Origin: Panorpa germanica | Lineage: Eukaryota; Arthropoda; Insecta; Mecoptera; Panorpidae | Direction: 5' to 3' | Assembly: GCA_963678705.1 (NCBI GenBank) | Contig: OY783203.1 | Span: forward strand, 24,968,535 to 25,032,534 | Length of the DNA stretch: 64,000 bases | Shown here: positions 23,570-37,600 of the stretch, one piece after another | How positions within the stretch are numbered: position 1 is the first letter of the stretch | Layout: each line of letters begins with the position of its first letter | Notes under the pieces: model-generated | What the model saw: the letters and a program-made list of their open reading frames with translations, nothing else | Told to the model about the DNA's origin: nothing | The model's database searches: none | Made by a program: the position numbers and the translations under genes

Positions 23570-25479
23570 TCTCCTCTTAGCGTATCTTTATAGTCCAAAT
23601 CACGATAGTTCGACGGCGACTTATACTTAAAAGAGGTTATAAGAGCGGTATAAATCTATAATACGATAATGAATTTTATCTTATTCGTTTCTATATACAT
23701 TATAGAAAAATAAGTGATTAAGTGCTTTTTAGTTATATCGGCAGTTTATACCCCTCAACTTGTTTTAAATATGAGTCGTCGCCAAACTCTCGTAATTTAA
23801 ACTATACCATACATAAATGTTACGTTAACACTACATTACTACTAGGCTATTTCTTATTAAATAACATATTTGGTTTTATAAGATTTACACATTTAAAGGA
23901 ATACAAGCTTCAGTTGTATTATTTCCATTAGTAAAAAGTCAGTAGATTTCTAATAAATTCCTATGTCTACAATATTCTACAAAAATAACATGCCGGTTCA
24001 ATGGTGATGCATTTAATATAATTTAATATATAATAAGTTCAATATATAATGGGTTCAGGACATATCTCTGGCTGTGTCCTGGACCCATAACCTTTCATAA
24101 TTCTGCTCGGTCTATAATCTGTGAGAATGTAGCACGTGTAAGGATTACAATTGAATAAGAATACTCACACATTACCATTTATTGTGTTATACATTACAAC
24201 AAATTTGATAAGAACAATAAAAATATATTATAAATCCAATACAGTGATAGTAGTAATATGTCGTTCCACGTTATTTTAAAAAGAATACCTGATTAAGGAA
24301 CTTCTAACATCTAACGTTGCTAATGTGCATAATGGCTAGTTATGCGAGATATTGGAATCATAAACTGTCATTCATTGTATTGTATCTATTACGTACTATT
24401 TTAGCGTTCTGGTAATGACTGCATTCAAATACTTCAAATGACTGCGTTCCAACATATATTATACGGTTGATGAATTAAAATTAAGAAAGAGAATTCGTGC
24501 ATGCGACGGATATCATTATGAAATCTGTTGCTACAGTCAGTGTTGTAATGTATCTAATTACAAGTAGTTAGTATGTAATTTAATGATTTTTTCATTATAT
24601 GCAATTATAATTGTTTTATAAATAGTTTCTTAGTTATTTATTTAATTTTTAACGATTTCTTTAGTTGGTTCAAAACGAAGTAAGCTAATTTACTTCCCAA
24701 ATATAATATTTAAACATTACTTTAAATTAAATAAACAGTATCAATACTAGCACTAACAATACACAAGTGTGATAAGAAATTTAGGACGAAAAGATTAGAG
24801 GTTATAAGCAAGATGTGCTTACATTACATATAGTGTTTTTATTTTGTATTTAAATTTATTTTCTACATTTTATCTATAACCTGAAATATGTTGTTATATT
24901 TTGATGTTAGAAAAGAACCTATATTCGTGTCTGCATTTCATTATTTCAGTATAAGAGATTATTTAACTGTAAGTAGTTATTAATTTTGTAATGTAAATGC
25001 AAAAGCTAAATTTAAATCTACTTAGTTAAGTTGTAATCTACAGCAGCGCTTATTCGTATCTTGTTAGATATGGCTTGATAAAGGTCTAAATAAAAAAAAT
25101 CATGCGAGAAAGAAATATTACAAATAAACAACCATGTTGAATGTTTACTCCACAAAAGTGTGATTTAATTTTCACGTCCTCTTCGTCGCCGGAAAACTGT
25201 GCCGGAAAGCAACAGCTTGCTGAGAGCATCTCTAATAACGTGCTACGCTGGCGCTGCTGCAAACATCAACATCAACATCAACAAACTCAATAACTTCACT
25301 TATAACGTAATAGGTGAACATTTATAAAACAAAATATTGCTGACAAAATGACTGCGGAAAATGAAAATTTGAAAACAGTTGATGTATAACTGGATTAAAA
25401 ATGTTTTGCATTACCACCACAGACATTACTAGTATGATAGATACGAATATATCTACTGTGGATATTTGGATAATGCATT
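23570..25479. other. AT-rich spacer with a hairpin and a short tandem repeat
   Basis: No gene seen. It holds the hairpin at 24049-24088, listed separately, and a short tandem repeat of ACATCA at about 25260-25283. Confidence 0.4.
24049..24088. repeat. Perfect-stem hairpin, 14 bp with one G-U pair
   Basis: ATGGGTTCAGGACA is followed by a 12-base loop and TGTCCTGGACCCAT, forming a 14-pair stem if one G-U pair is allowed. It is much more GC-rich than its surroundings. It is too short for a typical miRNA precursor and has no U-run for termination. It could be a remnant of an inverted-repeat element. Confidence 0.5.
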
Positions 25480-26250
25480 TTTTTAAATATTTACTTGAGT
25501 ACATTAACTTTCGATAGTTATTAGCACTTGAAACAATATATACATTTACCAAAATTTGCATAATATAACTTATTATTTTTAAATATTTTCTTCTATTTCT
25601 CACCTTTTCTTATTCTATTCTAAACCCTTCTGTCGTTGTTTCTTTCACTTCACCATTTATCTTGCAATATCCTTTTCCTTGTATCTTTATGTGTTGATTT
25701 TTTATTATTTTAACTATAACTGCATTGTAATCTGACGTAGGAATCGCCTCCACTGTGATGTCTTTAAATGTATGCCTTGCCTCCAGTGCCGAATTTAGAA
25801 GTGTGGAGGCCTTGGGGTAACGAAGCAGCGGAGGCCCCCAATTATCTTCCAAATAAAAGGAACAGTATTTTTCCGTGAAGTTTTTCAAAAATTTATTGCT
25901 TTTATCTCTATTGTGGAGGCCCTTCCCTTGTGGAGTCCACGGGGCAGTAGCCCCGCCTGCCCTCCCTCAAATTCGGAACTGCTTGCTTCTTTTGAAATGT
26001 ATATTTTGTATACATTAGAGGAAGAATTTCTTCTATTAAAAGAGAACTATACTTTATTATTATGTATTATGTCCATATGAAAATATGTCTTCCAATTGTA
26101 ATTTGGTAATTAAGTCTTTTAAAGCATAACTTTAACTTTTTAATAACATCTATTTCTTTTTATAACTAAACCCAGAAAATATAGTTCTCGTCCGGGGATT
26201 GAACAGCAGTCTGACATCAGGTATCAATGCTCTCGCCACCTGGTCCATGA
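25480..26250 (-). repeat. tRNA-headed SINE, interrupted by a MITE
   Basis: Minus-oriented copy of the family at 9851-10404. The head lies at about 26165-26250 ('tccggggattgaac', 'aatgctctcgcc' in plus reading), and the tail block with 'agttattagcact' at about 25510. The body is interrupted at 25784-25981 by a hAT-like MITE. Open frames on the minus strand across this region span the junction and are not genes. Confidence 0.65.
25784..25981. mobile_element. 198-bp hAT-like MITE nested in a SINE
   Basis: The terminal inverted repeats are CAGTGCCGAATTT and CAGTTCCGAATTT. The flanking 8-mers are CTTGCCTC (25776-25783) and CTTGCTTC (25982-25989), an 8-bp target duplication with one change. CAG-type ends with 8-bp duplications are the hAT pattern. 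It is too short to code for anything and is rich in GGAGGCCC/GGGCAGTAGCCCC-type motifs. It must be younger than the SINE that it splits. Confidence 0.78.
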
Positions 26251-27519
26251 ATTTATATTTTTATGAGTTTCGACTCATTTAAATACTTGCTCCACGCTAA
26301 ATTATTTCATTGGTAAATTTATTCAAGTCCGAACGACCAACTCGATTCTTGTGCTGCAACTCTTAGAGCAACCGTAAGATATGATATGATCAGATCAAGT
26401 GCGTGTGTTATTATGAGGATTCAATGTGATGTTATGCTCGCATAATTTAATAAGTTCGTAGAATGACAAATAGGTGGCGCCACTATTGACAAATCCATTT
26501 GTTATTAGATAGCAACACTTTTCTAAAATCCGCCTCGAAGGACCAAAAATGTTACAAAATCCGTCTTGAAGCGACCGAAAATGGTGTAATTCGGATCGAA
26601 GCGATGAATGATGTTGATTTGTAGTGGACTGTACATTGTAGAAAATAGATTTTGTAGTTTTATATAAAATTCGTTTATTAACTTCAATAAACTTCACTTC
26701 ACAGATACAAATAAAAATATTTTAATTAATCGTAAAACAAATAGATGTGTATTATAACTGGATAATTGATTAGTTTATAATCACTGGATATTAATTTTAA
26801 ATACTTGTTGGTAAAGGGTCTGAGAATTCTGTCGAATTGTATCAACTAATGCTTAGAAGAAAACAAAACAGAGAGAGAAATTAATATGTAAAGGAAAGAG
26901 ATGTAAATAATAAGTGAAGTTATAGGTATAACAGACATCTAGCATGAAATAGATTAATTAAATAATAAATACAACTGAATACAAAAAATATGAAAATATA
27001 TCTTATTACAGAATAAGATATTATGGTTAAATTTAACCAGCAACCTTCAAACGGTATGTGTCAAAATTTCATGACATTCCGACCATTAGTTTACAAGTTA
27101 AGGTGGTTTTAGTGACGCTACTTTTGTAATTTTCAAAGCAATGAAAAAGTCTAAGTTTCGTGTGATGATAAAGCATTGCTTTTTAAGGAGATAGAATAAC
27201 GTTCAAGCAAACTCTATTCAAGGACCTGTATGTATTATGCAGACTTATTATTGTTTTGGTACTAACTTATTGAGTTATTAATAGGAGTGGTACTAGTTTA
27301 TTGTTATTATATGTGTGTTTTTTTTGTACACATTTTTAATACGCGTTTTCCTTGCGAACCCTTCTTTGTTACCATCTTTAATTCGTTGAATTTAACACTC
27401 CAATCGCTTTGAGATTGGATTCGATTTACTAAGTACGTATCTATTTGCGAAACTGGAAAATATTCCAATGGTGTGCCAGATTTAAGAATCAATACTGAAA
27501 TTAAATAATATTCAACTTA
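26251..27519. other. Spacer, no gene supported
   Basis: Two short minus-strand open frames (26395-26697 and 27307-27492) show no domain or codon signature that I recognise. I leave them out as genes. Confidence 0.4.
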
Positions 27520-28111
27520 GGGCCTTATTCTGTAACTTTTCAAAAAATCGACCTTATTTTTTCAGCGGTGGAAATATTTAATTTTCTCACCGCTCGAATA
27601 AAGTCGCTGTATTTAAAATATCTAAAGTGGTATCCTGTATGCAAAATTTTTCATCGCCCTTATAATATACAGTGTTGAAAAAGTCATCAATTTTAAAAAT
27701 ATTTGACCAATCACGGCATTCAGAATATTTAAATATTTAAAAATTCAAACACTTGACAAGTACGAATACATGTCAATTGTTCAAGTCAATTGACGAGCAA
27801 CATAACCTCACTTTCTGATATTTATATTTGTATATTCATATAACTATACATATACTGTGTATTAAAAAATTTGTACTGAAATTCAAATTATAATTCGAAT
27901 TGTTTGACAGTTCTAAAAAATATAGCGATGGAAAATTTTGAAGTCACTGCTGAAGGCGACCTTATAATTTGGTCGATTTTTTTCCAGCGACAAAAATAAA
28001 ATCGATGGAAATTTCTTACAGAATACCAAATAAAAAATCATCGCTTTTGTGACGTCATTTTACAGCGATGAAATATTTTCACCGGTGGAAATACTTTACC
28101 GAATAAGGCCC
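27520..28111. mobile_element. PIF/Harbinger-like MITE, TTA duplication
   Basis: The ends are GGGCCTTATTCTGTAA and the inverted GGGCCTTATTCGGTAA, flanked by TTA at 27517-27519 and 28112-28114. A 3-bp TTA duplication with GG-starting TIRs fits PIF/Harbinger. Both arms carry degenerate copies of motifs such as 'ggtcgattttt' and 'atcgctttt/atcgccctt', so pairing extends well inside. At 592 bp it has no transposase. Confidence 0.75.
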
Positions 28112-28477
28112 TTACTTTAGTACTTGGATGGATCATTGATTCTGCCTACTGTGTTTTGTCGGAATAGACAGCTGTAGTTCACTAGTTTAAGGAACTGATA
28201 TCATAAATATTTAGTCATTAAAACCATATAATAAAAATTGTTTCTCGGTATTGTACCTGAAATAATTGAGATGTATTGAGAATTAACCATTTATGTCATC
28301 ATTCTGGGCCGGATTAAACTATATAGATAGACAAGGCATCTATCTATGCCTGTTGCACTCGAAATTGAATAGTGTCAATATTGATAGTGTCTCATTCAGT
28401 CAATATTCTGTTCTATTTTTTCTTGAAAGAAGACTTTTCTGTAGATCTTACTTCCTAAATTCTATTCTGTGTACTTA

Positions 28478-29045
28478 GGTTGCGTTCCATTAAGCGTTCA
28501 CAACAATCACGCTCACGACCGCAGTTTATCCCGTTCTACCCGTTCAAATGGAATGAATTAAGGAGCGCTTTAAATGGATTTGAGTGTTGAAAAAATAAGG
28601 ATTGCGATAGTTGATTAAATAGGTCTGTAGCAAAAGCTATATCTATAAACAAAATAAATTTTTCATAAAAGAAATATATTCTAAATGACAATGAAATGTT
28701 CATTTATTAAGTTAGGTTATGGTATGAGGAAAAGTGTATAAATGGCAGTCAAATATGAATTAAAATTAATTTTATTAAGCTTATTTAACATAATTATATT
28801 ATGAAATAAAATCCAATAAAATATCTCTTTCCGAATCATATAAAGTCATTTTTTCTGTTATCATCATCTTTAAGTTTTGTGTTATGTTTAAACATTGCGC
28901 CGAAATGCTCAACAACTACTACTACGACTACTACGACCCAACTCTTAAGATGGGTCGTTGTGAGATTGACGTGAGCGAAATTTATGACGTCATTAGTGAC
29001 GTTTTCGAATATTTTGGACGTTGTGAACTCTTAGTGGAGCGCACC
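28478..29045. mobile_element. 568-bp inverted-repeat element
   Basis: The left end GGTTGCGTTCCATTAAGCGT and the right-strand end GGTGCGCTCCACTAAGAGTT pair over about 26 bases, continuing into TTCACAAC in both. The flanks do not give a clean duplication. The end motif is like those of PIF/ISL2EU-type MITEs, but that is a resemblance only. The 69-codon frame at 28884-29093 runs across its right end and out, so it is not a gene. Confidence 0.6.
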
Positions 29046-29139
29046 ATTATAAATACTTCAAACTTAAATACAGTGCAGCGTGTTAAATTATAACTCAAAA
29101 TGTATTGAAGATATTATTTTTATTATTTTTCCTTTACAT

Positions 29140-29790
29140 TAAAGTTCTTTTAATTTTTTCATCCAAATTATATCTTGAACGGAGGCGACCGTTCTGGTTT
29201 ATACATTTGGAGAGTTCAAATCGAAATTTTCGGTCCTCATAGTCCAACATGTCTCGAACATTGTCCTTCAGTTCACTCAGGGTCTTGGACGATTGGTATA
29301 CACCAAGGATTTAAGATATTTCCATAAAAAATAATCCCAGGGTGCTAAATCCGGCGAGCGTGCTTACTACTGAAGATCGCCTTTCAAAGAGTTGAAAAGT
29401 TCGTGCTGTGTGAGCCGTGACGCCATCATGTTGGAACCACATATCCCTCACATCCATTTCTTCAAGTTTCGAAAGGAAAGACTTCTCAATCCACAGGACT
29501 AACGCTCCGAAGTTATTGTAATTGCTTTATTGTTTTCTTCAAAAACTTATTGGCTCATCTGGTGTCCTGGAAGATGTCCTGGTGGTTCTTGAAGATCCTG
29601 GTTTCCTTGTTAACACACAACTAGTATCAATAAACTTGTCCACCCACTGAAGAATCGATTTTCGATCAGGAACACGACCTGCAGCAGCGATATTAAATTG
29701 TTTCCTGAATGCACGATGAGTTGCAATGATCGAACGGCCGTTGGAAAAATAAGCCGCCACGACGAACGCGTGCTCCTTTCACGTCCATTG
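29140..29790 (-). pseudogene. Mariner-like transposase relic, second family
   Basis: Minus-strand reading gives an N-terminal helix-turn-helix ('FVVAAYFSNGRSIIATHRAF', then 'VPDRKSILQWVDKF'; 29539-29785). Then, after frame breaks and missing sequence, it gives 'DMWFQHDGVTAHTARTF' at about 29410-29460, which holds the second catalytic Asp of the mariner/Tc-type DDD/E triad, and '...LKSLVYTNRPRP' and 'LSELKDNVR' near 29250-29330. The order and motifs match insect mariner-like transposases with an N-terminal DUF4817-type domain. Stops and frameshifts make it non-functional, and the first catalytic block is missing. Confidence 0.65.
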
Positions 29791-30849
29791 CATGATCTTT
29801 TCCAAAGACTAGTCGTCGTTATTAAATTAACCGTACAAAAAACCGTATGATACTCACTTTCCAGGGATTAATGGCCGCTGTGTGGCGCGCATTTCAAATA
29901 AGATATTTCTAGCGCCGCACATGGTATTTAATGTCACAACCTTTTTAATCACATAATGTCATAACTTTTACCACAAGATGCGGTTCCAGCATAGTTACCA
30001 TATCCATGTAATATATTGTTATATCAGGGTTGTCATAGATATTGTGTAAAATGTGTGTAAATTGCCCACAGAAGATGGTCTGTTCATTACTCATATCACA
30101 AAAATAAATAAATATGTATTTGGTTTTTTTTCCTAAAATATTTCCAAGAATATTTTTTTATTGTTGTAAACTTTCATGTGGTTTCCAGGAATCTGGATTT
30201 TTCCTTTTGTTCGTTAAAAAAACAATAATTAGTTTATTTATGCAAAAACACTTAATTCTTTTTATCTGATTTCTTAAGATAGTACAGTCTTCACATTACA
30301 GAACTAAATGATTGCAAAACCGTCTCTGGCTATTAGTTTTTTAGAAAATAATGTAAATGTTTATTATATCATCATTCTCTAGTACAACGCAAGAGCGATC
30401 AAATGAAGAAGGTGACAACAAATTTTAGTTTAAAATGAAGCAGTCAATATTTTTATTTTGTGTCTAGTGACCTTGAACAGACCTTGCGAGACCAGAGTAC
30501 AGGTCGATTTCACCGCGATGTTTTAACGATATACGTAAACGAGTATATTGCAAACACATGAAATGTTGTTTTAGTGAAGGATTACATAATTAAAATTTCT
30601 GGTCAAAACCGCCATTCCGGTCAAGTTTTTTATTAGTCGTGGAATGTAATTTTGTTTAGAATAAGATCAATTTAGTATTGATTAAATAACAATTTGAGTT
30701 AAACGCGTAATTAGCCACAGTCTAATGGCAGCAACTCATAAATTATTATAAATTATTGAATTGTTAAGAAAAGGAAATGTTGAAACGGATAAAAATGGTC
30801 CTATTAACTATATAAATAAAAATTATCCTGTACCAATAAAAAAGAAACA
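29791..30849. other. Spacer, no gene seen
   Basis: The first 150 bases or so may be the untranslated end of the transposon at the left. No terminal repeat could be matched. Confidence 0.35.
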
Positions 30850-31604
30850 TCCTATATTATAATATTCCAAGTACATATTTATTTGTTTATATGTTTACGC
30901 AATTCGTATGGTGGCTCGAAAACGACTATGTCTATTTCATAGATAAAAAAACTCCAAGACTTTTGGCGTCCTTGGATTTTCCCCTGAATTTCCTGGAAAC
31001 CCGTAATTTTGAACTAGAAATTTTTTTTTACTTTTTTGCTCTATAACTTTTAATTCATAAAAAATAGAAAGTTGAAATTTGTCATGTGTATTACGGTATT
31101 CAATGCTAACATTTTATGAAAATTACAAATTGAAAAATTGGAAATTGGGGCGTTGAAAAAATTAGGGGACCCGGTACGAAACTTTGGAGAAGACTTAAAT
31201 TTTGGATTACGTAATAATGAAATATGTTATTAAAAAAAAATTCAAAATTCAAAAATTTTATTTGGGGGCACGGAGGCAATTTTTCCCGAGAGTAAAAATT
31301 GTGCTAGAAAGTTCAAATTTTGTATATAGGCTAACCTTTGTAACTTATTTACGAATGGAAAGAAAAAAACCCAAATTTTGAAAAAAGTTGGTCAAAAAAC
31401 GCATAAACTGAAAATATTTTTTATTTTGTTAAAAATATATTCATATTATTTTAATCAGTTTATATGAAAAATTATTTGTTTTTATATATAAAATTTATAT
31501 AGAACGAGTTAAATATTTCAATTTAAAAATGGAATATAAATTTGATATGAAATTAAAGCCACACACAAAAGACAGTCGTCGCTTGCGACGGGGATAAACT
31601 CTGG
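30850..31604 (+). mobile_element. Helitron-like non-autonomous element, copy D
   Basis: It starts TCCTATATTATAAT after a host A. Near its end is the clearest hairpin of the family, GTCGTCGCTTGCGACG, followed by GGGATAAACTCTGG. The terminal CTGG still fits the CTRR rule, although the next base is A rather than T. At 755 bp it is the longest copy. No protein is encoded. Confidence 0.72.
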
Positions 31605-34600
31605 AACATTATATTTCAATTTACTGTCCGGTGCATTTTATATGCTCTGATCGATTATATATGCCACCTAAAATTAATTAATTTATCTTAGTTCTAAGTT
31701 ACTTCAGTTATTTAAGGGCCCTGGTGTATATTTATATTCACCGTCAATTTAGTAATGAACGGTGCTGTAGTAATACAAATACAGTAATACACTTGTCGTT
31801 TACTATCTAGGGCCAGTTAAAGCTTTGTGTAGTTTACTTTTTAAAGTCCTGGCTAGAGAGCTGTTGTTTCTTAAACTAATCTTGTTCTAAGCAAATTATT
31901 AAAGAAAATAAAATAAAATGGTGGAGTGGTCCTTCTTCAGTCTCTTCGCTTATTCTTTTATTAACTTTGATTTTGTTAACTTTGTGTTCTTCATTTTTTT
32001 TTAATATGAGCTGTAGATGAGTACCCAGTAAACAATTTGGTGAAGTGCCCTATTTAGTGACGTTTCTCTCACTATTTCACTTCAATTATAGTTCGCATTA
32101 ATTTTATCTTCATTTGTATTCCGACAGGTGGAGTAATTTCGCCATCTGTAGCCGATAAAGTAGACATTTTATATGAAAAAATGTGAGAAACTGAACTATA
32201 AATGAACTCTTTTATGACAAAAAAATCATGACGCATCTTCAATATGATGTCAAAGTGACTCCAAAATGTTTACCGGGTAGAGATTCCACATACCTAAATA
32301 ATTATAACTGTATCGCCCATCCTTACTTTAAATTACACGTTACAATGCGCTTGATGAAAATAAAACGTTCTTGATAACTTTGTAAGAACTGTTGTCTACA
32401 TAGCCTTAAAATTCATTTGCTATCTTATCAACGTAATCTTATAATTATTTGCATTGGCGATAATATAAAAGCAATATGACATATGGTTTAAGTAGCTAAA
32501 GTATCGTTATCAACACCAAATTACCTGGAGCTGTTGTTTTATATATAACATATATATGTTAAATATCATAAAATCTATCGACGACATAGACAATATTTAA
32601 AGATTTGAATGATCTACGCTGGTTGAAATTATACATCTTGTAATATTACTCAAAGAGTATAGCACTGTAGAGAATAACTTGAAAAAATCAATCTTGAAAA
32701 ATCATGGCTGTTGTTCTTATTCAACATGAGAAGCAGCCTTACTCTAAGGACCCCTTCTGGCATTAGTACATGTCCAGTTATGCCAAAGTTTATAAATATT
32801 CATTGATTGTTTATATATACATTCGTATACCCACCCCAGAATGTGGGAGCTATGCTTGTCAGATTATACCTATGTATAGTTCATACTTGCATAACATTTC
32901 TCGTTACGCCTTGAACTCACAGACATTGGTAGCATTGGTAGTCGATGACTAGCTGTGATTATTAATGGACTTGACCCATCTCAATTTCCAAAATAGAATC
33001 CCCTACTTTCGCTAAGTCATTGTTTAATGAAAACTATTATTTTTTATATATATTTTATTCAACCATTTGACTTTTTTGACCTACAAGTCGTCGTCACTAC
33101 CGAACAAAAGAAAGTCTCACGACTTCAAAAACTTCTTGAATTATATAAGCAAAAGGAATATTTTAATTTTATTATAATTGTTGCAAATAATCTTGTTTAA
33201 GCAAAACAAGAATATTTAATTTTCTTGGTTTTTAAGGTTAATGAATGATGTCAGATTTATAATTTAAACTGGTTCGTAAAACTTTTTTCATTTATTGTTT
33301 GCTTGGCTTCCAACTAATTTTAATAAATAAAGTCACTTGTAAGGTTTTAGTTGCATTATTGCTTTAGTTCACAAAACACGTCCAATTATGCATATATCTC
33401 TATCTGTATATACATATTCGTATATGTACCCGTAGTTCTTTCCTTGTATTATGTTTGATTGTATAGGTTAGGCACGTCAGGAAGTGCACGGCCAACGTGG
33501 TATCGTCAAGTGATCAAAATGTATTATTATGACAGTCTTGTGAAATAAATATGGCCAACCTGATACGAATACATAAATTAAAGTAATATAAATAGTGATA
33601 AATAATGGCATTTACCAAAATGTTTGCACTGTTACTACGACTATATTTAAAAGGAAATCATGTGTATTTGTGTCTCTCATATATTTTTTCTAATATTTAT
33701 GTAGTACTCGTTTCACAATACAGTACTGCCCTCTTTTTATACCATGAGAGTGCAATACTTTCTCAATTTTACCTTTTACAGTTTTCCATTCTATTTATCC
33801 ATTTGAACTTGTCTATTACTATTACATTATACCTGTAAAAAAATTATTAATCAAAATCAAAAAATCTAAATTTGACATTTGCAATCAAGGAGCAATCTTA
33901 AGTTCTAAGGGTAAATGCACTCACAATTGCACAGAGGAACATTATTTCGAGACGTTAAAATTTGGAAGGCAATTTAGAACTCATTTTGCGATAGAACTCA
34001 AACAATATTTTTTCGAAAGTTTAACAATAGTGCAACAAGCGGAAAATAGTTTTTCCTAATAAGAAACACTATTACTCGTAGTAAACATCAACGTAGTCAA
34101 ATAGGTTTTTAGGTTCAAGAATGGAATTCAACAAAATAGTTTTTTGAAAAAGGAAATTATCAATCACGAACATTTGGTTTAGAACTTACATAAAAGCCGA
34201 GCCGAGCCAGTTTAAATCACTGTTGGATTTGAAAAATAAACTGTGGCACAATTCAATCAGAAGTAATTGTTTACATTTTGAATCGTAAATATCTGGGCTT
34301 CTTTTTGAAATTCTATTTGTAATATATTCGTATTTCATTTATGTGTAAAAACTTTTTCTGTAATTATGATTTCTTTAGAAATGATTGAGAATCCCACAAT
34401 ATGCCAACAATCATAATAATAACATAATTTGTATGTTTTACCTCTTATTTAAAAATACTCGGAAATAGGAATCGCGAAATAATATCAGCCAGCCCATTTT
34501 TGTACATAACATAAATGTATACGTAAATACGCATACACATACACATTCGTATACGTATACGTGTATGTCGAGTATTCAAAGTTAGTAACCAAACTCAGCA

Positions 34601-37600
34601 CAATAGACTTCCATATATAATTCAGGTAAATAAGAAATCAATATCATAAAGCGCCTGAATTGCTTTAACAAGAAACAAGTTCAAGTAAAAGTAGGGGATC
34701 GGATGGTGGCAAATTTTGTGTCATTATCAATAAAATGATATTTATGGGAATAACACAGATGACAATTTCTTAATTCTTTGCATGAAAATACTTTTATGTA
34801 ACATCTCCTAGGAAACCTTTCTGAAGAGGAATAATTGCTTTCCAAAAGTAACATATTTTCCACAGAGGATTAACATGCTGTTTGCTGTTTCATTCTTTGT
34901 TGAGATCATTATTGTGTAAGAAAGTTTTTTGACAAGCAGATGGGAAACAGTTCACAAAGTACGAGTATACTGGTTTTGTAATATCGTTATTTTGTTTTCT
35001 TGTTTTCAGTTCAATGATCAGAAATTACTTTAAAAATATTCAAATCAGTGAGTAAAAATTGAAACCCAATTTACCTGTTTATCGTTTGCCAGACCACGTT
35101 ATTTTATCTTGTTTTTAACAAACAATATTTCCGGTTCCTGTAATTCAAATACCCTTGCAAATCATTTTTCCGTTTGAATGAACTGCATAGATTCAAATAA
35201 TTTACTTAAGCAAGAGTCTTTGCGTTGTACGTTACTTACCATCTACTAATGCCGCTACTTTATGATTAATGTTTTTGTCATTCTGTAGACTTTGACCTAT
35301 AATTACTGAACCACACTGAACTATAACTTAACCCCATGCGTGAATTGCTACGCCTTTAAGTCTAACATAAAGTTCAGTGACGGCGACGAAAAGCACTATT
35401 ACACACGACGTTAATTAGTTTCGAGCCTCTGCTCGTCTTTCATAGTATCAGAATAATAGTGAATTCTGCAACTATTTATATTAATTTCAATTAGTTACAT
35501 TACACTTCATACATTTCTCCTTTTTCGGTGTTATTGTTTCAGCTATTCATAACTTATCTAGTAATAACTTAGCTAATAACTTTAAGAAATATAAAGAGAA
35601 TCCAAAGACCATTCTTCCCTGCATAACTGTATTTCCTGTTGAAACTATTTGTAACAAATTAATATATTTTATAGCTTGCTTTGTTTTCCCTATGTCTGTC
35701 TCCTTTCTGGTCTCCATTACATTTTACGTGTGTGACCCACTAAGGAAGCTGAACCGCTTATATTTTTTCTTTTATTCTACTCTAATCGTTGCATCGATGT
35801 TCCCTTCTGTTTACCGTTCCCACTCTTCCTCTTTCGTTTTTCCACTCTCCATCTATATCGCATAATCTGATGCTATATGCTGCAGTCATTCTTTCCCAGA
35901 AACTGCATTTTCTCTTATTTAAATCCAAAGTCTTAACCCTAACTGTTTATATATTTCGCACAGAGCTAATTAGCCAAATAGTTTTCCGTTAATAATGACA
36001 AGATACTCGGGTAGAAAAGTTTCATGCAAAATAATTCAATTGAATTTAATTGTACTTAATTTCTAGATTAAGTTCTTGGGGGCTTAAATTGACGCCCTGT
36101 AGTCCGGGATAGTCCTGACACTATCCGTACGCCTCTGGATTTCAGCACTGAAAATATTAAATTTCATCATGAACGATTTTGTCTTGAGAGAGAACTATTT
36201 TATTTCCCATACACTTTTGAGAAACCTTAATACTACAAATCATACATTTTCTATTTGTATTGAGAATATTTTATGTAACAATAATAAACATGTACAAGTA
36301 TTAGATTATAACCGGAGAAATAAAATCTAAAACGCAGAAACGTTATTGGTACAAAAACAAAACCAGAAATTTATTATTTATTACAAATACAAAGGTCAAA
36401 TTTTACGTCAGTATTTAAGGTTACTATTAATTGATACTAACACGCGTATATTGTTAAAAGATATATTTCTGTTAGCCGTAAAGCACCTGCTGTTCATCGA
36501 TCCTCGGACCAGCGCAATATTTTCTCGATTTGATTCTTAACAAAGTATTCACCAGTGAACCACTAAAATCAAATTTTATGAAAATACAGCATAAATTCAA
36601 TACTATCCTGTATAAAATATACGTTCCTCCTCCAGTTGTGATTTACTATTAGATGTTATATTACTTTTTGTTAAAGTGAGTTATTTCGGTAAAAGAGTAA
36701 GAAAATATAAGGAAAGGATTTTGTGTAATCGCGAATGTGCTATCTACAAGGACTTACCACGGATGCATCTAACGTTCTTTGAATGCATTAGGAATTCCTT
36801 AGGAATACTCCATGCGTAAACGTCCATTTCTATGTGATTAAAGTAACCATGAATTTTATTTAAATTACCATGATAGGCTTAAAGGGCTCCATAACAATGC
36901 CAATGTTTTGAATACTTTCTTTGCAAAAATATTTCGACGCATGGGAAACTGAACTTTCATTGGTATTATATTGTATACACGCGTACAGTCCTACCTATGC
37001 AAGGGCTATGAGAACCTTTAATATTATATTTATATTTAATGTTATAATACCGGATTGAATTCCCCATGGAAAACGCCCGCCAAGTCGCTTAGTGTGTAGT
37101 GTGTAGTGTGTGTGGTATTGGTGTATCTATATGAATACGAGCATATTCCCAATTCAACTGGCATTGCGAGGTACTTAGTAAACACTTGACTGACTAAACG
37201 AGAACGAAAACGAGAACGACAACGACAAGCGACCTTTGTTCGGTGCTTTAACAATGTATCTGTCTACAGTGAAAATGTACTGCCTGTTAACTGTTTGCTG
37301 TTTGTATGACCTGACTGTACTTTGGGAACTCATCGTGTGTGCGATTCATAATGTATGAATGTGTTTAATTCAACATGGACTCTTATGACACATCGACAGT
37401 TCACACATCACTGTACCGATGTACAGTGCAATAGGCCGGTTTTAAAATCAAACAGTTAATTAAATTCGTTATTTTAAAATAAATTTATATTCAATTAAAA
37501 ATCGTTAAACATTGGAACGCTATTAAGATTGTAAAATTGATAACAAACGAGAGTATGAATAACGCTAATCTAACAGTTAACTGACTGACCTTTGATTCTC

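Noticed and set aside
25259-25285. ACATCA tandem run as a possible CRISPR-like or regulatory array
   Set aside because: It is a plain 6-bp microsatellite of about four units without spacers.
28884-29093. 69-codon plus-strand frame with acidic composition
   Set aside because: It crosses the right end of an inverted-repeat element and has no homology that I recognise.
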